A stretch of 64,000 bases of DNA from the NCBI GenBank assembly GCA_016987375.1, contig PJRA01000216.1, positions 1,462,413-1,526,412 of the forward strand, given 5' to 3'. This document shows positions 59,601 through 64,000 of the stretch, one piece after another. Position 1 is the first letter of the stretch. Every line of letters starts with the position of its first letter. The DNA is from Brachionus koreanus (lineage: Eukaryota; Rotifera; Eurotatoria; Ploima; Brachionidae). The position numbers and the translations under genes were made by a program. The notes below the pieces were generated by a model. It did no database searches. It saw only the letters and a list, made by a program, of their open reading frames with translations, and was not told where the DNA came from.

Positions 59601-62175
59601 TGAAACTATGGTTGCGACCGGATGCTGGGATGCATGCATCAGAATTTACAATTTGTATGACAGGGTTAGGAAGGCTGTTTTAAGAGGCCACAAAACATCA
59701 ATTAGATCCATTGGCTATTCATTTGACGGAGTCTATATTGCCTCCGCTTCAATTGATGGAGAAGTAAAATTGTGGAATTCAAAATTTGGAACTCAAATCG
59801 GTTCTCTTCTGGGTCATTCAATGCCAGTTAATTCAATTAGTTTTAGTCCAATAAGTCAGCATCTGGCTACTGGTTCATCTGATCGAAGAGTCAAAGTTTG
59901 GAGTGGAACTATTGGAAAATTAGTTAAAATTATTGAGACTGGGCTAAATTATCCACTGACTAGTGTATCATTCTATAGGAAAACAGGAGAGCTTTTTGCA
60001 GTTGGTACTCATGAAGGCGAAATTTTAATATATGACATACTTGGTAAATTGAGACATAAAATTAAAGCTCATAAAGCATTTGTAACTCGAGTCAGATTCA
60101 ACAATGATGGAAATTATGTTATTTCAATTTGTAATGAAGGCAAATTGGTAATTACCGATATATCAGGTGTTGATGCGCATATATGCGTAGAAAAATTTTC
60201 ACCAAAATCTTTAAACGCTTTGTCAATAAATGATTGTGATGTAGTAATCAGTGGTGGTGATGATTGTGAAATTTTAGTTTACCCAGACATTATAGACCAG
60301 ATTAAAAATAAACATCGAAAAGATCAGTCATATGCCTTAAGAGCTCACTCTTCGCCAATAACCGCTTTATCATTTAATGCTACAGGAGACAAGTTTGCTA
60401 GTTCTAGCAAAGATGCATCGATATTAATTTGGAATTTAAATCATATTGACTTCAAAGCTCGTCAATTGTTGTCTATTGACAACGCACATTTGGACTGGAT
60501 TACAGATCTTGAATGGTCCAATTCGGCTGATTTTATACTCTCCAGTTCAAATGATAACTCTTTAAAAATTTGGAATAGTGAAACAGGTAAAGAAAAGTGT
60601 ACTTTAAAAGGACATACTTCGAATATAAACTCTTGTTCGTTTCAATACGGATGCGCCGTGTCGACTTGTTTTGATGGATCTGTTAAAATTTGGTCTCATA
60701 AAGGACATGAAATATCAACTCTTTTAGGACACCAGAGCAAAGTTAATTCGTGTGATCTTTTTGTAAAGATCAAACAAACCGAACCATTAAGAGATGAAGC
60801 ACAAAACGATGAAAACAGTGAAGAGATGGACTTGCAATCACTTTGGGTCGATAAAATGGAAAAGGAAACATGGTTAGAAAATCATAAGAAAAAAATATCA
60901 AAAAAAGGCTTAAGTATTGATCATGTGTTTCTAGTAAGTTGTTCAAATGATGCAACAATTAGAATTTGGAAGCCCATAGAGTCCGATTACTTATTAAGTT
61001 TAGAAAACTATAATGATTCAGTAAATTCAATTTCAATTGATAAAAATAACATGATAGCTACAGCAAGTGCTGATAAATCTCTTAATTTATGGAACACTTC
61101 AAAATTTTTCCGAATAGTTAATTCTGGTGGAATCATCAAGGAAAATGAGCCCATTAAAGCACATTGTTCTGAGATAACAAGTATTTGCTTTGATAAAAAA
61201 TGCACAATTTTGCTAAGTGCTTCATTTGATGGAATTGTTATTTTGTGGAAACTGATTTATGCAGATGCAAATGGAAGAAAACATTTAACTAATATTGAAT
61301 ATGTTCAAGAATTGAGTGCACACGAAAAATCTTGCACTGGAATATGTGTTATAAATGAGTCAGATGAAGACATTGTTTTTGCTACTTGTTCTCTTGATAA
61401 GACTATAAAAAATTGGCGAATTGATACTAAAAACTTATCAACATCAATAGAACTTATTCAGGTTTTAAAGAAAAATTTTGGAAAATTTCTTTTCATGGAT
61501 ATATTGAATTGGAAGGATATAAAAAATTTGATTTGCGTTGAACATAATTCACAACAACTTGTTATCAGTAAAAATGTTCTTAAAAAAAATAAGATCGAGT
61601 TGTCAAACAACGGATTTTTTGTAAATCATTTTCCATATATTATCAATAATTTTAATTTACTGGAAAGAAAACTTTATCTGACAACGGCTCACGATGAAAT
61701 TTTTGTCTTTGACTTAGACATCCCAAAAAAATTCTCAATGAGTAATGTCAGCAGCGACAAAAGCTTCTATAATTTGTCATCTGATGCAAAACCAATTAAA
61801 ATAGATAAGACAACAACCGGTTCAGAAACAAGATGGTATTGTTCACTGACTAAGGATGAAAATAGCTTGATTGTCGGTGATTCAAAGGGTACCATATTTA
61901 AAAATGATGGTATCAAAATAGTTGAAATAAAAAAAGTTCACGAATCTAAAATCACAAATTTAATCACATTTGGAGACAAACGAATAATAAGCAGCGGAAA
62001 AGATGGCTCAATAAAAATTTGGAATGAAAATTTTGAGAGTCAATTAGGACAATTTACAACAAATAGTTGCATAACAGTATTGAAAAAGTTGCCATTATTA
62101 AACGAAAATGTATTTTCATTTGGCGATAGCATAGGAAGGATTAATATTGTCAAATGGTTCGATGAAAAAAACTAG
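53695..62175 (+). CDS. TEP1: TEP1-like protein (telomerase/vault-associated), single 8.5-kb exon
   Basis: Ortholog candidate of telomerase-associated protein 1, which binds vault and telomerase RNA in vertebrates. The frame is 2826 residues (human 2627) with no intron. In order: a Ser/Asn/Leu-rich N-terminus (1-200); a TROVE module (about 215-730, with LILELSNYVIQVDPEFILKL and MAMLRNLRNMIKTGI); a VWA-like part (about 742-950, TVIILNISRNMKS); a DUF4062 segment (1005-1110, IKVFISSTFRDFHSERDIL); a NACHT ATPase with Walker A GQAGTGKTS (1283-1291) and Walker B FYLVIDGVDF; and about 20 WD40 repeats (about 1825-2826) with GH...W blades such as GHSGNITSVKF and GHTRPVNCVAL. This TROVE-NACHT-WD40 order is specific to TEP1. 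A hydrophilic insert (about 2360-2400) interrupts the WD40 part. The MSDLKLKL start is the first ATG in the frame. Confidence 0.95.
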   Translation: MSDLKLKLNLTNSKLNDLSTSLPKVNPLLTKSSILSNNLTSSTNLSNNFQKIKLSLDSPIDLKPSKILKTENYQQKPAVTVSASTHSTTLNLSNKLLLNSGKSSHSTLTKLTNVPKINLHTSPSLLSSKILNGIKSEPEQSNILKRHHKDEKCEEQSLFLQEEYLKTESMINLFNDEIKKMEQSFLQAKRRKITKEIKLDLYPMIKNESQSASTRYKNALMNTVSSSLLKEPNFKNQKDPTRNLILELSNYVIQVDPEFILKLALYTRKELNIRVTANFLLCLAAYTEKCRPFLQRYFKHAIALPSDWIDVAEQYQLFFDKRINFGALPSALRKCLSEKFPDFDRYQLAKYNKDKSAKNKNLKDVKHVKSKLKDENGQPTNLVEHKYIKQVSNGLKVEDKIKISLTYTEECQNIKIDLVYREENKGPVQKMRKNTQKNKSEEVSNDLAACRITIDLRESRILGKNFLKNKWSANLVKENFDKNTISPAHIPLELFVNIDPSGFRIGIVNKNGKEKVILSYSLFPLNQVKLKNLNVIRISGSHFKLNELNLIRDKVYSDCEESEEKIKQRTFTLKQLIRQLHISSPVDNVMSLLGKKYPMTFEEFMKLRLPGIFDSERAGKRMKLEIPETWETQISMHGNKAEVWEKLIDNKKLPYMAMLRNLRNMIKTGISQKHHQWVINKLQDEGAVIHSKQFPFRFFTAYEVLDELETEHENFLKSNSSVYKSHRSAGKKNNNKESEIKYCPTLLKRYKTALDNALKVATTFNVSPIQGSTVIILNISRNMKSSAGNLARSLGKRVTSISEMAALLALMFRYSCENSEMIVFTDGSSYTNIQLEQGTILDNMQSLIQLRNLTPESSENGTFPRNAITKLFEISQIYDNLIYLSNGVTDVEFVKEFLRKYRCDRNENLMFVNVDLSASTLKLSSDPNFDHENDINICGFSDAILRFVAERGNKGQLTHIENIDKAFDLPELKKTLGTKIQKVEHKSTIEKPRLKIYQPKQEFKTIKVFISSTFRDFHSERDILSKTVFPLLRSKLSSLMINIYEIDLRWGITEAEAESNQTLDLCLNQVLNSNYFINMIGARYGHVLDEYVVNENSQLKWIASFPPGASITELEIETQLRKNQEQNMKHESTFFYFRDNTFVKNVPDKYKDHFVEKDEENNVKLSNLKTKIRTSNYEIYDGYKCNWFKGEEFENGASRALVCDLDSFAHRVFHNLFNSISKHHKNEVTMIELDEINHYNNLTEAFIKLNAESFIGRDKLVKKFQEVLINHNQLSVKILVLNGQAGTGKTSLISHFFSTNSTIVHKFVHLVGSYHGSENLTLLLKRFCISINRTYDIGIAEEELENNNFDQYKNLFETILNKLAEKINDSFYLVIDGVDFLVDDSKNIDRSFSWLPENINPKIVFVFTARSENFISNILLKISNSSEILKKRKVETMEIEDLDILDKREFIRSKLAKYNKYLEETPFNNQINLLTTKKDSANPLYLSLVCEELRTHNQFETLNKKLKEIPIKINLLLDYVLEGLENDFGHDYVCMAFSFICLSRDGLNELELRSMLNIYFKIKNHNLLELLNGAKTMFNLNKKILECIKFTDNRQNSTSKFLSFLQSINETFLKPRSKTNESFIRIRSNKYVENSLRVRYGDKTPKSNPKLVNKIMSLFFWSQIDTNFGKNWSSINLNSRALTYLPFHLVTSEMVDDLALLVANIYILVAKCELGLVNEIMNDFDFHQEFVFTNILFKNFGQILKKINQWPPTSKFNDYKKFVHSNYHLLVSNPLLVYQQIMNEPNNSAILQDLMVMMSQSPNSIKNLFQWINKEKQTDKFDLFPITIKDFDESASSVSISPDGNLVVCGTKNCQIKLFQTSTAKLIRNFQGHSGNITSVKFTGNDILCSTSSDGKACLWNVNNGFRIKVLDKHNGHVVRDCCSDSKGSVLITVGWDCGAKIWNPKTGTLEGELKGHTRPVNCVALNNDETMVATGCWDACIRIYNLYDRVRKAVLRGHKTSIRSIGYSFDGVYIASASIDGEVKLWNSKFGTQIGSLLGHSMPVNSISFSPISQHLATGSSDRRVKVWSGTIGKLVKIIETGLNYPLTSVSFYRKTGELFAVGTHEGEILIYDILGKLRHKIKAHKAFVTRVRFNNDGNYVISICNEGKLVITDISGVDAHICVEKFSPKSLNALSINDCDVVISGGDDCEILVYPDIIDQIKNKHRKDQSYALRAHSSPITALSFNATGDKFASSSKDASILIWNLNHIDFKARQLLSIDNAHLDWITDLEWSNSADFILSSSNDNSLKIWNSETGKEKCTLKGHTSNINSCSFQYGCAVSTCFDGSVKIWSHKGHEISTLLGHQSKVNSCDLFVKIKQTEPLRDEAQNDENSEEMDLQSLWVDKMEKETWLENHKKKISKKGLSIDHVFLVSCSNDATIRIWKPIESDYLLSLENYNDSVNSISIDKNNMIATASADKSLNLWNTSKFFRIVNSGGIIKENEPIKAHCSEITSICFDKKCTILLSASFDGIVILWKLIYADANGRKHLTNIEYVQELSAHEKSCTGICVINESDEDIVFATCSLDKTIKNWRIDTKNLSTSIELIQVLKKNFGKFLFMDILNWKDIKNLICVEHNSQQLVISKNVLKKNKIELSNNGFFVNHFPYIINNFNLLERKLYLTTAHDEIFVFDLDIPKKFSMSNVSSDKSFYNLSSDAKPIKIDKTTTGSETRWYCSLTKDENSLIVGDSKGTIFKNDGIKIVEIKKVHESKITNLITFGDKRIISSGKDGSIKIWNENFESQLGQFTTNSCITVLKKLPLLNENVFSFGDSIGRINIVKWFDEKN

Positions 62176-62839
62176 AATTAGAAAAATAAAATTTTATTTT
62201 ATAGAAACAAATATTAATAAATTTTCAAAAAAAAAATTTTCATTAAAATTTTAAATTATTAAATTTGATAAAAATTTTTAGTACAAACCCGTTTTGAAAA
62301 TTATAAAATTTAAATTTCTAAGAATTAAGTAAAAAAATTATCTAGTTTCAAAACAGTTCTGTATGTTATCTTTATAAGGATGATTCCTAGTCCAATTTTT
62401 TTTAAATCTTAATCACTATTTTACTAGAAAAATAAAAAGATGCTTTTATTCGTAAAATAGAACGGGTTTAAACTTTTGCTTCAACCATTTTTTTTAAGAT
62501 TTTTTTTGAAAATTCAAACTTAGTTTTTTATATTTCAAACCCGTTTAACAGCGTTCTTAAAGCGATCTTTATTTAATTATTTTTGAGATGTCATTTTACT
62601 CAAATTCCAAGCTTTTATAGGTGATGTAATAAATTTAATTTTTTTTCTTGAAGTGAATAAACTTTTTTTGGGATTTAAATGAAAATTAATTATTCAAATT
62701 ACCGTAATTTTACGTTATTTTACAGAAAAACACGTAAATTTCGGTAAATTTACGTAAAATTACGGTAAAAAAAGGTAAAATTTGAGAAAAAATAGTAAAA
62801 AAAGGTAAAATTACTAATTTTATTGAAAATTTATTAAAT
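62176..62839. other. Intergenic with inverted repeat
   Basis: About 660 bp between the TEP1 stop and the transposase fragment. It contains the 17-bp inverted repeat at 62699-62768, followed by degenerate GGTAAAA repeats to about 62815. Otherwise AT-rich. Confidence 0.5.
62699..62768. repeat. Perfect 17-bp inverted repeat (hairpin or transposon end)
   Basis: TTACCGTAATTTTACGT (62699-62715) is the exact reverse complement of 62752-62768, with a 36-bp spacer that itself contains related units (ACGTAAATTTCGGTAAATTTACGT). Several GGTAAAA units follow. Its place about 70 bp from a DDE transposase fragment suggests an end of that element or a fold-back element. I did not find a matching copy on the other side of the fragment before the window edge. 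Confidence 0.65.
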
Positions 62840-63487
62840 TTAATTTATCTTTTTTTGTATACTAAGATTTGACCAGTCTTCATCTTTAGCTATTACAATA
62901 GGAATAACTTTTTTAAAGTGGCCAATATATCTCTTACATTTTTCTGGAATCAAGGCCTTTTCAAATTCCCCGATAGCAGCAATAGCATCGTCATCATTTG
63001 AAATCTTCTTTTTTCTAACAAAATTTTTAAGATCGTTCCAAACCATTTCAATCGGATTCAAGTCTTGCGATTTGGATGGAGATTTTACCTTAAAATATTA
63101 TTTACGTAAAATATATTAAAGCAAGCTCTTAATATAAATTATGCACGCTCTCTACTTCCAAGCAAAATATTTAAAATAAAATTTACCCAAATTATATTGT
63201 TTTGATTTAAAAATTCTTTGCAAACTAATGACTTATTCTTTGGAACATTGTCCTGATGTAATTTAAAATGAAAGTAAAACTGATTAATAGCAAAAGGAAC
63301 CAAAAATTCGGCTAATATCTTCCTGTATAATTCGGAATCCATGTTTTCCTTACAGATCTGAATAACAAAGCTAACTTTTTAAACGCAACAAACTAAAATA
63401 AAATTTTTTCTTACAGCAAATTTAGTTGCACCTTTGTAAGATATACCGGTCCAAATGTTTAATTTTGATTCATATTTTGACGAACAT
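62840..63487 (-). pseudogene. Tc1-type (DDE_3) transposase fragment with introns
   Basis: Three exon-like pieces join in frame: about 63487-63415, 63357-63187 and 63088-62840, with GT-AG introns of 57 and 98 bp. The product reads YESKLNIWTGISYKGATKFA, then ICKENMDSELYRKILAEFLV, then a block with HQDNVPKNKS (second catalytic Asp) and VKSPSKSQDLNPIEMVWNDL (third acidic residue, Glu in PIE). It ends KDEDWSNLSIQKKIN. The first catalytic Asp and DNA-binding domain are absent, because upstream sequence is degenerate and another gene ends at 63756. It is likely a truncated element. The clean introns and open frame leave a domesticated or exonised gene possible. Confidence 0.65.
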
Positions 63488-63755
63488 TAAATTGCAATCG
63501 AAAAGCTTGATGGAAATCTCAAATGATATAAATGTAATCAACTGATTAAATTTCAATGATATAAAATAATACAATTTAGATATTGGTCTAATCCTTTTTT
63601 AAGTGTATTTTTTTGTATTAAAAGGTTGATCATATTTGAAAAAAAACTACTATTTAACATTAAAAATAAAAGGCAATTTCCGCATTTTTTGATGAAAAAA
63701 ATTCAATAATGAATAAATTTTATTAAAATTATTGATATAATTCAAATATGATTAT

Positions 63756-64000
63756 CTAAAGAGGAAATAAGGGATTGTTATCCAAAAATAATAAATTAAA
63801 AGATGGGGTAGTTCCTGTAGGATTATAAGCAGAATAAGAAGAAGTTGAAAAGTTATAAGTTGGCTTTGTGTAATTAAATGTTGAACTCCAGTAAGGTGTT
63901 GAAAAATTGAATGTTGGGGTTGACCAGTTTCCTGTTGGTCTTGTGTAATTAAATGTTGAACTCCAGTAAGGTGTTGAAAAATTGAATGTTGGGGTTGACC
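63756..64000 (-). CDS. C-terminus of a 25-residue tandem-repeat protein (partial, runs off the window)
   Basis: From the window edge the minus strand stays open to a TAG at 63758-63756 (about 81 codons). The sequence is a tandem repeat with a 75-bp (25-codon) period: STPTFNFSTPYWSSTFNYTR then PTGNW, repeated, then a degenerate unit YTKPTYNFSTSSYSAYNPTG and the end SFNLLFLDNNPLFPL. A 60-bp stretch (63866-63925) is identical to 63941-64000. Composition is Ser/Thr/Pro/Tyr/Phe/Trp-rich with NFS/NYT/NWS N-glycosylation sequons, which suggests a secreted or surface structural protein; this is inferred. No family recognised. Most of the gene lies beyond 64000. Confidence 0.65.
   Translation of the reverse strand, partial: STPTFNFSTPYWSSTFNYTRPTGNWSTPTFNFSTPYWSSTFNYTKPTYNFSTSSYSAYNPTGTTPSFNLLFLDNNPLFPL

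Overview
The window reads as a piece of an invertebrate animal nuclear genome. It is very AT-rich, its genes are split by many tiny introns (mostly 45-65 bp), and nearly all its recognisable genes are typical animal orthologs: beta-spectrin, Pontin, RPB4, a tubulin polyglutamylase, beta-hexosaminidase and TEP1. The AT content, the compact introns and the remnants of non-LTR and Tc1/mariner elements would suit a monogonont rotifer such as Brachionus. That is an inference from style, not something the sequence proves. There is one assembly gap (52401-52524).

Layout. 1-10.5 kb: beta-spectrin, minus strand, five exons. 10.5-18.8 kb: a long gene-poor stretch with two decayed pieces resembling a nuclear-receptor ligand-binding domain. 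18.8-30 kb: a compact run of six minus-strand genes: mitochondrial-type acetyl-CoA synthetase, an unrecognised 334-residue protein, RPB4, the N6AMT1/HemK2-type methyltransferase, folylpolyglutamate synthase and RUVBL1/Pontin. 33-37.4 kb, plus strand: a small secreted protein, a 39-residue Cys-rich protein and a RING-like/MATH protein. 37.4-41 kb: a decayed, frame-broken coding region of unknown identity. 41-48.9 kb, minus strand: a TTLL6/13-like polyglutamylase (10 exons) and lysosomal beta-hexosaminidase (11 exons). 49-49.6 kb: two tandem 48-residue Cys-rich genes of the same family as the 39-residue one. 52.3-53.2 kb: a dead mariner/Tc1 copy with clear terminal inverted repeats and TA flanks, interrupted by the gap. 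53.7-62.2 kb: a TEP1-like giant of 2826 residues in one uninterrupted exon. 62.7-64 kb: a perfect 17-bp inverted repeat, an intron-containing DDE transposase fragment, and the C-terminal end of a protein with 25-residue tandem repeats that runs off the window.

For the multi-exon genes I rebuilt the exons by hand from splice signals, reading frame and family conservation. In each case the exon lengths add up to an intact frame close to the family's usual length (beta-spectrin 2524 residues, ACSS 674, RPB4 140, FPGS 573, RUVBL1 456, TTLL 849, HEX 531).

The genes are mostly unrelated housekeeping functions and I see no operon-like logic. The most distinctive items are the three copies of a tiny Cys-rich protein (start MC, then a C-x2-C pair, GCG and RCKC), the intronless TEP1-like gene, and the frame-neutral, partly non-canonical introns of RPB4.
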